A DNA stretch of 47,321 nt from Candidatus Sericytochromatia bacterium. GTDB lineage: Bacteria; Cyanobacteriota; Sericytochromatia; S15B-MN24; JAQBPE01. Where the stretch lies: the NCBI GenBank assembly GCA_035285325.1, contig JAYKJB010000004.1:1-47321 (forward strand). The letters run 5' to 3'. Of the stretch, positions 26,601-35,700 are shown one piece after another. The position numbers were made by a program, and so were the translations under genes. The first letter of the stretch is position 1, and every line of letters starts with the position of its first letter. The notes under the pieces were generated by a model. That model made no database searches. It saw only the letters and a list, made by a program, of their open reading frames with translations, and was not told the origin of the DNA.

Positions 26601-28974
26601 CCTCCCGCAGGTGGGCCAGGGCCTCCTCCTGCGAGCGTACCACGAGGGTCAGGCCCAGCCCGATGCGGGCCCGCACGATGACGTGGGGCGCTTGGCCGTC
26701 CTCCAGGCAGGACAAGGCCGCCTGATAGCAACGTTCCGCCTCCCCCAGCGCTCCCGACAGGCGGGCCAGATCTCCCAGGGCGGTCTCAAAAGAGGCCTTC
26801 CATACCCGCAAAGGGATGTCCAGCAGGCGTTCCCCGTCGACACCGCCGGCGGCCTCGGCGGCGCGTCGGGCCAGCGCACTGGCCGCGGCGGTCGCGTGCT
26901 GGGTAATCAGGTGCCGCACGGCGCCCGCAGCCCAGGGAATCGCTTCCAGAGCCTCGTCAGCGGCGAACAGGTGATTGGCCAGATGAACAAACAGGTCCCC
27001 GAGTCGGACGTTGGGGGGTGGTGCTGGAGAAGCCGTCGGGCACCACTGGGTGCGCGCCTGGACGGCATCCGGATGGCAGGCCAACCAGGCCGCGGCAAGG
27101 CGGCGGTGCGCCTGGCGCGCAGCTTCGGCCGAGGTGGCCTCACGCAGGGTTCGCGCCAGATGCTGGGGCGCGAAGTCGGCCTGCCCGTCGACCCGTCTGA
27201 CGATGCGCTGGCGTTCGAGATCGGCGATCGCCCGTCGACGTTCCTCCGCCGACACGTCGGGGAGCAGATGTTCCATCAACGCGAAGTCAAAGGCGCCCTC
27301 CAGAAACGCCAGCAGGCCCACCAGGCGGCGAGCCGCAGGCGTCAGGTCGGCCAGACGCGCCTCCAGCAAGCGCTGGCTGCTGGGCACGTGGAGGTCGCCC
27401 CCCAGCCTCTCCAGTTGCCACGCGCCCTCAGCCTGCGGAATGAGGTCCTGGCTGACCCAGAACTCGATCAGGGACTGAATCCTGCCGGGATTTCCATCCG
27501 CCAGCTCCTGCACCTGCTGGACGAAGCCGGCGGGCACCTGCGGCGCGCCAAACATGCCGCCCAGGAAGCGCGCCACCTCGCGGGGCCTCAGGGCCGGCAA
27601 CTGCACCCGCTCATCCTCCGCCGCCTCCGGGGTAGATGCGGCGTCTCGGGTCAGCACACTCAATAGCCCCGTGGACACCCCGCCGGCCTGCTGAAACGCC
27701 GTCCAGAGCTGCTGTGCCTCGGGCGCTGCCAGGTGCCAATCGTCGAGCAGGACAACCAGCGAGCGACCGTCCCCCACGGCCAGCAGGATGTCGTTCAATG
27801 CGGCCTGCAAGCGCAACTGAGCGGCCCGGGGGCTGCCTGCGCCCCCCTCGTCCGGCGGCCCGGCGACCAGACCGAGGGGCTGCAAGGCCTCCCTATGGGT
27901 GCTGAGCAGCAGGCCCTCGTCTTCCGAGAGCGCCTGGAGCGCCTGACGCAGCAGGTCGCGCAAGGGCTGATAGGGGGACGCGCCAGGCTCGACCTTGACC
28001 TGCAGCACCAGGCTCCCCGCCAGTTGGGCCCGCGTGTGGCACTCTTCCAGCAGGCGCGACTTGCCGGCCCCCGGAGCCGCTTCCAGCACCCACGTCGCAG
28101 CCGCGGAATCCTTGTCGAGGCCATCGAGCAGCGCATCGAAGCGCTGCAACTCCCGTTCGCGTCCCACGAACGGCGGACACATCAGCACCGCCGGATCCGG
28201 AGGCACCACCTCTCCGAGCCGGGACAGCACTTCGGAGACCGACTGGGGGCGGCGAGCGGGGTCCTTGGCGAGCAGGCTGGTGACCAGACCGTCCCAGAGC
28301 GGCGCCAGGTTCGGCACCAGCCGCGACGGCCGCGGAGGCGACAGGGTCAGGTGCGCTCGCAGCGCCTCCAGGGGCTCCTCGCAGGGAAACGGCAATTCCC
28401 CCGTCAGGGCTTGATAGATCACCACCCCGAGGGTGTACAGGTCCGCCCGCGGGTCCACCGGGGCACGTTGGATCATCTCCGGTGCCAAGTAACCCAACGT
28501 CCCTCTCAGGCCCACCGGCTGGCCGGCCGGCCTCATCAGACCGAAGTCCATCAACTTGTACGTGCCATCAATGGTGCGCCGGATATTGGCGGGCTTGAGG
28601 TCGCCGTGGACGAGACCGTCCAGGTGAATCCGACGCAAGGCGCGGGCGACGTGCCGAACCATTACCAGCACCTGGTCTGCCGGCAAGGGCAACAAGGTCT
28701 CCAGGTCGGCGCCCTCGACCAGCTCCATCGTGTAGTAAGCCTGGCCTTCGGCGCTGAGGCCATAGTCGTACACGTCGACCAGGTGCGGATCCTTCAGGCG
28801 CGTCATCCACCAGAATTCCTGCTGGAGCGCCGCCTCAGTCAGCGCATCCCCGCGCCGTTGCTTGAGCGCCACCTCACGGGCGAGCACCCGGTCCCAGGCC
28901 CGCCAGACCCGGCCCATGCCGCCCTCTCCCAACAAGCCGCGCAGGTCGTAGCGCGTGGTCAACCGCTCCGTCAT
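23662..28974 (-). CDS. Giant signalling protein: Ser/Thr kinase - AAA ATPase - TPR - GAF - GAF - GGDEF
   Basis: 1770 aa. Residues about 8-260 form a Hanks-type kinase: LLGEGGMGRVWRA glycine loop, VALK lysine (about 38), catalytic loop HGDLKPAN (about 124), DFG (about 143) and YLAPEM. FVGRERELQRF (about 269) opens an AAA_16/PknK-type ATPase with Walker A APGAGKSR (about 300) and VVLLDDWHLA as Walker B. About 600-1250 are helical TPR-like repeats, then a coiled coil. Two GAF-like domains (about 1270-1425, 1440-1600) precede a C-terminal GGDEF domain (1603-1770) with DIDHFKKFNDTYGH and GGEEM. It should be cytosolic, joining phosphorylation to c-di-GMP synthesis. Related cyanobacterial proteins often end in a histidine kinase; here a diguanylate cyclase takes that place. 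It lies between the envelope-assembly genes and two ABC permease genes. Confidence 0.93.
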   Translation of the reverse strand: MTERLTTRYDLRGLLGEGGMGRVWRAWDRVLAREVALKQRRGDALTEAALQQEFWWMTRLKDPHLVDVYDYGLSAEGQAYYTMELVEGADLETLLPLPADQVLVMVRHVARALRRIHLDGLVHGDLKPANIRRTIDGTYKLMDFGLMRPAGQPVGLRGTLGYLAPEMIQRAPVDPRADLYTLGVVIYQALTGELPFPCEEPLEALRAHLTLSPPRPSRLVPNLAPLWDGLVTSLLAKDPARRPQSVSEVLSRLGEVVPPDPAVLMCPPFVGRERELQRFDALLDGLDKDSAAATWVLEAAPGAGKSRLLEECHTRAQLAGSLVLQVKVEPGASPYQPLRDLLRQALQALSEDEGLLLSTHREALQPLGLVAGPPDEGGAGSPRAAQLRLQAALNDILLAVGDGRSLVVLLDDWHLAAPEAQQLWTAFQQAGGVSTGLLSVLTRDAASTPEAAEDERVQLPALRPREVARFLGGMFGAPQVPAGFVQQVQELADGNPGRIQSLIEFWVSQDLIPQAEGAWQLERLGGDLHVPSSQRLLEARLADLTPAARRLVGLLAFLEGAFDFALMEHLLPDVSAEERRRAIADLERQRIVRRVDGQADFAPQHLARTLREATSAEAARQAHRRLAAAWLACHPDAVQARTQWCPTASPAPPPNVRLGDLFVHLANHLFAADEALEAIPWAAGAVRHLITQHATAAASALARRAAEAAGGVDGERLLDIPLRVWKASFETALGDLARLSGALGEAERCYQAALSCLEDGQAPHVIVRARIGLGLTLVVRSQEEALAHLREALPMVRALQATREELRCLAASARATYQLGDMVRARALYEETLALAERCEDESYRGECLCFLGFLDVTDPPKEDPMAAQRGLERIQRAIGIQTRLADKLALNDTYMLFGNALYQLGELPAAEYAFLRNQALCHELGFHEEAIALVNLAMITLDRGDHANAFLYGERAIALAEPLGHSFVVDLARGFQARTLAATGEFERSWSLLEEVLTRRREADDPYGELFTLRGALELSWCLGHWEAAEANLLAALDAQARSGIREQELAWGLYGARLALKRGQQGAAEAGLREGLLRAETRGAQVWEAQYCLALGELVSVDAGATEAAAWFERAETLATTCEARPVLIEALFWRARLARTQGQTLEADGWLHRAQDLAMRCQMPDWQARLAYERAWLHAPSPRAAQWLREASEHLTPLHDGLAEARRNAYLAKDHRAQMLGRVLPVQSDVASAEPLSDRDPRDLERQLQEARRNLAQHQQWFDDLQHTAERLQMQLDFAHDLQRLDDEETILRRTLQVVMGIARLERADLLLFDGLELDCRLSLERPGGAGLSDPWGGFADLLLDTSQLDEIQFIRDTQALPAWSHLPAPRALLTIPLQNEAGRWGLVLGLGHPELVGPLAAWDLDALRLVTQQLVAASRRLRLEAEWRSRADRLEMLYALSSKVSSTLVMAEVLDLVLRYTLDITQAERGLLFLCDAEGELRAEAARTLEGPIAAATFDAPVSRSTLRRVLESGEAICTTDARDDDSLRQQKSIQDLDLRTLLAVPLRAQKRALGVLYVDSRMVVNAFTERDLELLKAIASHASVALENARLYDLATVDRLTKLYFRSHFEQRLTEEIQRALRLGSVVSLLMMDIDHFKKFNDTYGHAVGDQVLAHVAGVIRANVRQDIDVPCRYGGEEMVVLLPDTDAAGAWAFAERLRLAIATNPLPTEAHGPLGVTVSIGAATCPDHAQTGFTLMELADQALYASKRGGRNQVTSYQAVGGLS

Positions 28975-29032
28975 CGCCTGGTTCGTGTACCCCGAGCCGC
29001 CGTCCCCGCGCGCGCGCGACCGGCGATGTGCG

Positions 29033-29311
29033 TCAGTGGAAGCCGCCGTCCAATGTCGTTTGCAGGCCCTTCCAATTTTCGGCGAAATCGAGGTAGGCGT
29101 GGGCCCCGAGCTGGGTCATCAGATGCTGAAATTTTCCGTTCAGACGCACCTGTTCATCCGCCGTGAAGCGGTCGGCGGGTAGCACCACGGCAATGCGCTT
29201 TTCCAAGAACTGGATCGGCACCTCGTCGAGCCGCAGGCCGCGGCCTCCCAGGCGCACGACCCGAGCGAGCACCCGCAGGACGTCGGCACGTTGAAACGAT
29301 GAATGGGGCAT
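29033..29311 (-). CDS. Hypothetical protein, 92 aa
   Basis: The ATG at 29311 is preceded by an AGGAGG site 10 nt upstream, good evidence that it is translated. The small protein contains HSSFQRADVLRVLARVVRL and KRIAVVLPADRFTADEQVRL and ends near DFAENWKGLQTTLDGGFH. It shows no signal peptide or membrane segment, so it is probably cytosolic. I recognise no family. It sits 26 bases after the SurA-like gene and 58 bases before the kinase/GGDEF gene in the same direction, so it may act with the latter. Confidence 0.7.
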   Translation of the reverse strand: MPHSSFQRADVLRVLARVVRLGGRGLRLDEVPIQFLEKRIAVVLPADRFTADEQVRLNGKFQHLMTQLGAHAYLDFAENWKGLQTTLDGGFH

Positions 29312-29337
29312 GGGCTTCGAACCTCCTGGTGACACCA

Positions 29338-29976
29338 TCATATCAGGCCGCTGCCCCCCGAGGGAGGCGTCAAGAAACTCCGCACATAGCCGCGCCGTCT
29401 CAGTTCCTCTCGGAAGGCGTTTTCACGCTGCGCCCTGGCGATGGGTGCCAGCCGGTCCCGCGCCCACTGTTCTCGGGCTGCCAGGGAAGCCCCAGGGGCC
29501 TCGGGGTGGCCCTTCAGGTAAGCTGCGATGTCCTCCCGGCTGATGGGCACGAAGTCGCCGAAGCGAAAGGTCAAGAATTGCCGCGCCAGCGCCCGGTCCT
29601 CGAGGAGCCGCTCCCATTCCGCGCCCCCGAAGCCTTCAGGAGCCGGGTGGCGAGAGATCTCGGCGGTGAGGGCCTGGTCCGACACGGCGAATCCGTAGCG
29701 CAGGGCTTCTCGCGCCAGCAGGCGATCGCCCAGCAGCGCCTCCAGCGCTTGTTCCAGCGAAGCTGCGCCGTGAAAGGAGCGCTGATAGGCCTTCAGCGTC
29801 GACAGGAGAACGGGGTCATACTCCACGGTGGCCACCACGCGATCGAGCAACAAGGCATCTTGCGCAGGTTGCGCCAGGCACCGCTCGGCGCCAGCCAACC
29901 AGACTCCCAGCAGCACCCCGCAGGCCAACACCCACCAGGTGCCAGACCGAGCCGGAGGGGTCGCCTCAAAACGCAT
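29338..29976 (-). CDS. SurA-N-like periplasmic chaperone without PPIase domain
   Basis: The 212-aa product has a signal peptide (WWVLACGVLLGVWLAGAERCLAQ). LLLDRVVATVEYDPVLLSTLKAY then matches the start of SurA N-terminal domains (usually DRVVAVVNDEVI). Helices including ALEALLGDRLLAREALRYGFAVSDQAL are typical of SurA/PpiD chaperone cores. RFGDFVPISREDIAAYLKGHP resembles the end of that fold, where a parvulin domain usually follows, but none is present. It would guard unfolded outer-membrane proteins in the periplasm. The ATG overlaps the stop of the Omp85 gene by 11 nt, directly linking it to outer-membrane assembly. The C-terminal QRENAFREELRRRGYVR is like the swapped helix of SurA. Confidence 0.75.
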   Translation of the reverse strand: MRFEATPPARSGTWWVLACGVLLGVWLAGAERCLAQPAQDALLLDRVVATVEYDPVLLSTLKAYQRSFHGAASLEQALEALLGDRLLAREALRYGFAVSDQALTAEISRHPAPEGFGGAEWERLLEDRALARQFLTFRFGDFVPISREDIAAYLKGHPEAPGASLAAREQWARDRLAPIARAQRENAFREELRRRGYVRSFLTPPSGGSGLI

Positions 29977-32794
29977 GGCCGATGCCTCCGTACAACCCCT
30001 CCCAGCCGGCCCACTCCAGGCGCGGATGCAGGCGCACGCCGTAGTCGAGCCGCAGGGGGCCCACCGGCGTCTGGTAGCGCAGCCCCAATCCGCCGGTCAC
30101 GCGGATCCCCTCGTTCCAGACGTGGCCCCAGCCCCCCCACACGTTGCCCGCGTCCAGGAAGCAGACCGCCCCCAGATCCGCGAACAGAGGCGTGCGCAGC
30201 TCCGCGTGCGAGACCAGCATGAGATGACCGCCCGATGGCTGGCCAGGCGGAAAGACGTTGTTGAAGTAGCCCCGCAGGCTGCTCGCGCCGCCGCTCACGA
30301 ACAGCAGGTCCGTCGGCAGGGCCCAGCCCCCGCTGAGCGGCTGCAACCAGCCCCCCTCAAAGCCCAGGGCCAGCACAATCCGGCGCGGCAGCGGTAGAAA
30401 GTGGGCCCCGGTCACGCGCGGCCGCAGGTACACCAGGCTGCCCCCGAGCAGGGAGGTGGACCAGTCCACGTTGAGGTCGAGCTTGTCGCCCCAGCGCGGG
30501 TTCATCACGTCGGAACGCGCATCGTGGGTCAGGCCCAGCGTCACGATGCTGTTGGTGCGCTCCGGCAAGGAGGCGACGGCGGCCACCTGTTCAGGCAGCA
30601 GCTCAGGATAGGCCGTTCGGCCCCAGCCGTAACGGACACTGGCCAGCCAGCCCTCTCCGAACGGGCGCGACAAACCGATCGTCGGACCATAGGTCTGATA
30701 AAGAGGCTCGCCCGCCCGTCTCCGCTCCTGCAGGAAAGAGAAGCCCAGTTCCCCGATCTGAGAGGTGCCGAGCAGGTAGGGGTCCCGCAACGAGGCCTGG
30801 ATGGTGGCCCGCGGACCACTGTAGAGCCCTTCCAGGCGAAACGGTCGACCGCTGCCCCAAAGGTTGTTTTGCAGGAACTCGGCGCTGAGCTGGGGACCTT
30901 GCAGGGACCCGTACCCTCCGCCCAAGCCGACCCAGCCGGTCTCCCGCTCGTGCAGCACCACCACCAGGTCGATCGCCTCATCCGGATCGGCGGAGATCGG
31001 GCGCAAGGGCTCGACCTGCACCCGGTCGAAAAAGCCGAGCTGGTAAATTTGCTGCTGGGTGCGCACCAGTTCCTCGGCATCGAAGAAATCACCCGGCTGG
31101 ACGGTGATCTGCCGGCGAACGACCCCGTCAGAGGTTTTGACATTGCCTCGCACGATGATGCGCCCCACCGTTTTGCGCGGGCCCCGCGTGATCGTGAAGC
31201 GCAGCGTGGCGTCGGGCGTATCCTCGCCGTCGACCAGAGCCGCCTCCACCCGGGCCCGCGGGAAGCCCAACCGGGCCATGTAGGCCTGAGCGCCGGACAC
31301 CCATTCAGCGACCGCTCCCGGATGATAAGGATCGCCAGGGTTCACCCCCACGGCCTGCAGCGCCCCCGCTTGCTGGTAAGCGTTCAGCCCGGGAAACTGG
31401 ATGCGCCCGACCAGGGTGCGCGGCCCCTCGAAGACCTGCACGTGGAGGTCTCTCACGTGGGGGGCATGCGCCCGCGGCGTGTCCTGCGCGGTCAGACGCG
31501 CCCGCAAAAAGCCCTGCTTGACGTAGTATTCCTTCAAGGCCGCCATGTCATCCTGCCAGGCCGCCTGGTCGAAGGGGGCCGGTCCTTGCCAGGGCGGCGT
31601 CTGCCCCGTCTGGATGATCCGTTTCAGCGCCCCCGCAGAAAGGGTTTCATTGCCGCTGAATTCCACCTTGCCGACCACCCGTTGGGGGCCCGCCTTGACC
31701 TTGAAGCGCACCTTGAAGGTGTCACTGCCAATCCGGTCGAATTCACTCTCAACGACCGCCTCGGCAAACCCGCGAGACTGGTACAGCGCTTGCAGCTTGG
31801 AAGCGCTGGTCTCGATTTCATAGGGGCTCAGCGAACGCTGGGCGTAGACGGTGATGGCTTTGGCCAGTTCCGGCTCCGGCAGCATCACATCGGCATCCAC
31901 CTCGATCTTGGCCTGGTGGCCCGCCTCCACGGCAATCATCAAATCGACCCAGGGCGGGGCAGCGGCCATGACCGCGGCATGATTCGTTTCCCGACGCCCA
32001 TCAGGCATCACCAGCGACCAGCGGACCCGAGAGCCGACCCAACCAGCCTCGCCGACGTGACCTTCAATGCGTTCCACCCCGCGCAGGATGTCCTCGCGCG
32101 ACAGCGCCGCGCGCGGCGTGGTCTCCAGCAACCTTCGCAGGGTCGCCTGATCGAGTCCGGGCGCCTGGATGCGCACCTCCCGAACGCGCACCGGCTCGCC
32201 CTCGCGCACCTTCAACCAGAGTTCGACGCGGTCGACGCCACGGGGGACGACCTGGACCTCCAGACTGGCGCGGGGATAGCCCTCTCGGGCATAGCGCTCC
32301 CTCAGCAGTTCCTCCCAGGCCTTGAAACGCTCCGGATTGAGGCGATCGCCCCAGCTCAGATCGAGCGTGCGCGCCAGCAAGTCGGGGGCAAGCGCACTCA
32401 CCCCCTCGAAACGCCAACCGGTGATCAGGCGGGCCCGTTCGAGCTGATACACCAAGGCGATCGCGCCGGGCTCCACCCCGCGAGCCCGCACGCGAATGGT
32501 GGCAAATTTACCGGTCTGGTACATGTTGGCCACGCTCTCGCGGGCCCGAGCGGCCACGTAGAGACTCCCGGCATGCAGCACGCCGAGTTCATCCAGACGG
32601 GCCAGATCCAGTCCGGCCGTCTCTCCCTCATATGAGACGGAGACGATGCGGGCCCCCTCGAAGGCCGCGTTTTCCGGAGGGGTAGCCCCGTCCGCAGCCG
32701 AACAATCGGCGGCGCCCCCCCAGAGGCCGGCTCCCAGCAGCACCCCACAGGCCCACGGCCGCACGCGCCGACCGAAGCGCATCAGCCCGCTCAT
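29966..32794 (-). CDS. Omp85 (BamA/TamA) family outer-membrane assembly protein with seven POTRA repeats
   Basis: 942 aa. A signal peptide is followed by seven POTRA-like repeats (about 47-617). Each has a beta-alpha-alpha-beta-beta pattern with a Gly-aromatic turn: at about 95 (GKFATIRVR), 172 (GYPRASLEV), 251 (GWVGSRVRW), 342 (GFAEAVVES), 428 (GFLRARLTA), 510 (GFPRARVEA) and 587 (GFFDRVQVE). The 16-strand barrel (about 618-942) begins WVGLGGGYGSLQGPQ, has SLRGYF matching the conserved VRGF/Y loop-6 motif and QTPVGPLRLDYG near the end, and finishes in Phe. It inserts beta-barrel proteins or partners with TamB. BamA usually has five POTRAs and TamA three. The start overlaps the tamB stop by 4 nt; BamA against TamA identity is open. 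Confidence 0.92.
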   Translation of the reverse strand: MSGLMRFGRRVRPWACGVLLGAGLWGGAADCSAADGATPPENAAFEGARIVSVSYEGETAGLDLARLDELGVLHAGSLYVAARARESVANMYQTGKFATIRVRARGVEPGAIALVYQLERARLITGWRFEGVSALAPDLLARTLDLSWGDRLNPERFKAWEELLRERYAREGYPRASLEVQVVPRGVDRVELWLKVREGEPVRVREVRIQAPGLDQATLRRLLETTPRAALSREDILRGVERIEGHVGEAGWVGSRVRWSLVMPDGRRETNHAAVMAAAPPWVDLMIAVEAGHQAKIEVDADVMLPEPELAKAITVYAQRSLSPYEIETSASKLQALYQSRGFAEAVVESEFDRIGSDTFKVRFKVKAGPQRVVGKVEFSGNETLSAGALKRIIQTGQTPPWQGPAPFDQAAWQDDMAALKEYYVKQGFLRARLTAQDTPRAHAPHVRDLHVQVFEGPRTLVGRIQFPGLNAYQQAGALQAVGVNPGDPYHPGAVAEWVSGAQAYMARLGFPRARVEAALVDGEDTPDATLRFTITRGPRKTVGRIIVRGNVKTSDGVVRRQITVQPGDFFDAEELVRTQQQIYQLGFFDRVQVEPLRPISADPDEAIDLVVVLHERETGWVGLGGGYGSLQGPQLSAEFLQNNLWGSGRPFRLEGLYSGPRATIQASLRDPYLLGTSQIGELGFSFLQERRRAGEPLYQTYGPTIGLSRPFGEGWLASVRYGWGRTAYPELLPEQVAAVASLPERTNSIVTLGLTHDARSDVMNPRWGDKLDLNVDWSTSLLGGSLVYLRPRVTGAHFLPLPRRIVLALGFEGGWLQPLSGGWALPTDLLFVSGGASSLRGYFNNVFPPGQPSGGHLMLVSHAELRTPLFADLGAVCFLDAGNVWGGWGHVWNEGIRVTGGLGLRYQTPVGPLRLDYGVRLHPRLEWAGWEGLYGGIGHAF

Positions 32795-35700
32795 CGAATC
32801 GGCAACCGGTAACGCGCCGACGCATTGAAACTGCCGCCCAGGTCCTGTTCGAGTTTCAGCACGATCACATCCGTCAGCAGGTAATCGAAGATCATGACCC
32901 GCCCGGGGGTCTTGCCCGCAGGGGCGGAAATGTCCTGGGTGTAGGTCACCGTCAGCTTTTCATTGATCCGCTTGCCGACCGTGAAGCTGGCTCCGCCAGG
33001 CCCTGCCGGGTCGACCGACCCCGGTTTGACCTTCAGGACATCCACCACCCCCTGCTCGGTGATGCTACGGGCGACGCCAGCTGCCACCTGGTCGAGCAGG
33101 AAATTGGAGGCGGTCGTCAGCCCGGCGCCTCCGCCCTCGTTCAGCGCGCCCTGGGTTTGGCCCGTCGCGATCAGGGTCAGGATATCGGTCTGACTCATCA
33201 TCGGGGTGCTGCTGAGATCCAGCTTCAACTTCTGTGGCGTGCCGGTGGCCTGCAGGCGCACGTCCACGCCTTGGATGGTGGATTTCGCGGCCAGGTTGAG
33301 ATAAGGCACCAGCTGGTGCGGATCGATGAAGTCGACCGTGGCCGTTTCGACCTCGTAGGCGCGCTCCTGAAAGGTGAACTGCGCATCGCGTGCCTCCACG
33401 CGCCCCACCGCCACCGGCTGGCCGGGCGTCCCGAGCACCAGCACATCGCCCCGCAACTCGCCGCGCGCGATGTTGTTGCGAACCACGAAGCGGTCCGGAA
33501 TGCTGAGTTGCAGGCGCAGGGCCGTTTGGGCGATCCACGGATTGGCCAGCAACTCGGCGGCGCTGCCGCGCGGCGCCCGCAGGGTTCCCAGGCTGGGGGT
33601 CAGCGCCACATCTCTGGTGTAGGCCCCTTCCAGAATCTTGATCTGGCCATCCAGCTTGCCCTTGCCTGCCGCCCCGACGTAGGTCAGGTCCGCATTCGCC
33701 AGGGCCTCCAGGCCCGGCGCCCGCACCCCGATCTCGCGGGCACTGCACTGCAGGGAGACGCGCTTGGGCACCCCGCGCCCATCGAGCTGCGCGCCGCCAA
33801 CCGCCTCCAAACGCCCGGTCTGGCCGAAGCCGGCCTGAAGTTCATCGAGATAGACCTGGTTGTGGGTGACCCGCAGGGAGGCTGACATATCGTGGATCGG
33901 TTGCGGCAGGCTGCGCGTTTCCAGCTGTCCGTCGCGCAGGTTCAGGAACCCCTGCACATCGGCGCGTCCCGGATGGCCGCGCAGCGCCCCCTCGACCCGC
34001 ACCTGCCCGATCGCCCCGGCAAATTGCCCCGGGGCCACTTTTTCCAGCAGCGCCATGTCGAGGGTGCCATCCAGGGCCAGGTCAGCCGCGCGGTCGAGGC
34101 CCACCGTTCCGTGCGCGCCCAGGCGCGTCCCCCCCCCGACCAGGCGGAAGGCCTCGACGTGCAGGGCGCGATCGGCCAGACGCAATACCCAGGGACCGTC
34201 GTTGCGCACCTCCAGATCGGGATAGCTCAGCTGGAAGCGGCTGACATCCAGGCTCGCCTTTGCCTGGCGCGGCCGGCTGGGGTCCGCACTGACCTGCAGG
34301 GTACCCTGAAGCTCACCATCGGTCGGCCACTGCACCTTACCCCGCCACGCCTCCGGGAACCAGGCCAGCAGGGGCGCCAGGCGCACCCCCGGAGAAGCGA
34401 GGCGCAGCGAAACATCCCCGCCGCCCAGTGGCACCCGGCCCTGCAGGGTCGCCTGCCCACCGAACAGGCTGCCCATCAGCCGAAGGATGCCGCTGCGGGC
34501 CTCTCCTCGCAACTGGCTCGCCCCGAAACGATGCTTGCGATGCTCGAAAGGCGCCACCTCAAGCCTGGCCTCGCCGGCCAGATCCTTAGCCTGGCCCCGC
34601 AGGTCCACCGCCAGGCGAACCGGGGTTTCCCGCGGGGCATTCTGCCCCGGCATGGCCGTGAGCAGGTCACCCAGGGTCAGGGCCTTGGATTGAAGCCTGA
34701 GCCCGGCGGTTCCGGAGGGGCGATCCCAGCTGAGCCGGCCCAGCAGTTGTCCACGCTCGAACTGCACGCGCAGGTCGGGCGCCTCCAGGCGGCCGGCCGT
34801 CGGCGATCGCCCCGGCGCGTCGTACTGGAAGGGCAGACGCCAGTGCGAGAGGGAGACCCCGGCGGCCTCGCTGCCCTGCCCGGCCAGCTGTCCGCGCAGC
34901 CGCAAGCGCTCCCCCAGCTCGCCGGAGAACTGCCCCAAGAAACGCTCGCATCGTGCTTGCCCACGCGCCAGCCAGTCAGCGGAGAGGCGTCCCCCCAGCC
35001 GGATCTGGCGGGCGGGCCCCTGCGCACGGGCCTGGAGGCGCAGTCCCTCCCCCTCCAGGCCGGCCAGGCCCAGGATCCGGGCGGCGGGGCCCAGACGCGA
35101 GGCTTCCGCCTGGAAGGCGATCGCCGTATCGCCGCGGGGGTCATAGCGTCCCGCGCCCTGCACGGCCAGCTCGGCCAGCTGCACGTGGGCCCGTTCCAAC
35201 GCCAGGGCGCCCGGGGTCAGCCGCATCCGCCCATTTCCCGTGACCGGGACCATCCGACGGGCACCGGGAATCTGCCCCTCCGGCATCCAGGCTGTGCCAC
35301 GCAACCGCCACGGTCCGGCGACCTGGTAAGCACTGCCGGCCCCCATCACGGTCAGGCTCGCCCCGGCCGTCCCCGACAGCGGCATGGCCCCCGGATTGAG
35401 CCAGGTCTGCAGGGCATCCAGCGCCAGCTCGCTCACCTCAGCGTTCAGGGCGTAGCGCGGCGGGGTCGCGACCTGGCAGTGCCCGCTCAGGCGGACGCGT
35501 CCCCCGAGGGTGTGAAGCCGCACCGGCTCCAGCTCGACCCGGCGCCCGTGAACCTGCAAGGTGCCGTCCAGGCGGCCCGCGGGCGGAGGTAGGCTGGCCA
35601 GATAGCGGCGACCAATTTCCACCATCGACAAGTCCTGCAGGGAGACGGTCAGGCGCGCCTGGGTGCTGGGGGCGTCCAGCGGAACGCTCCCATTGAAATG

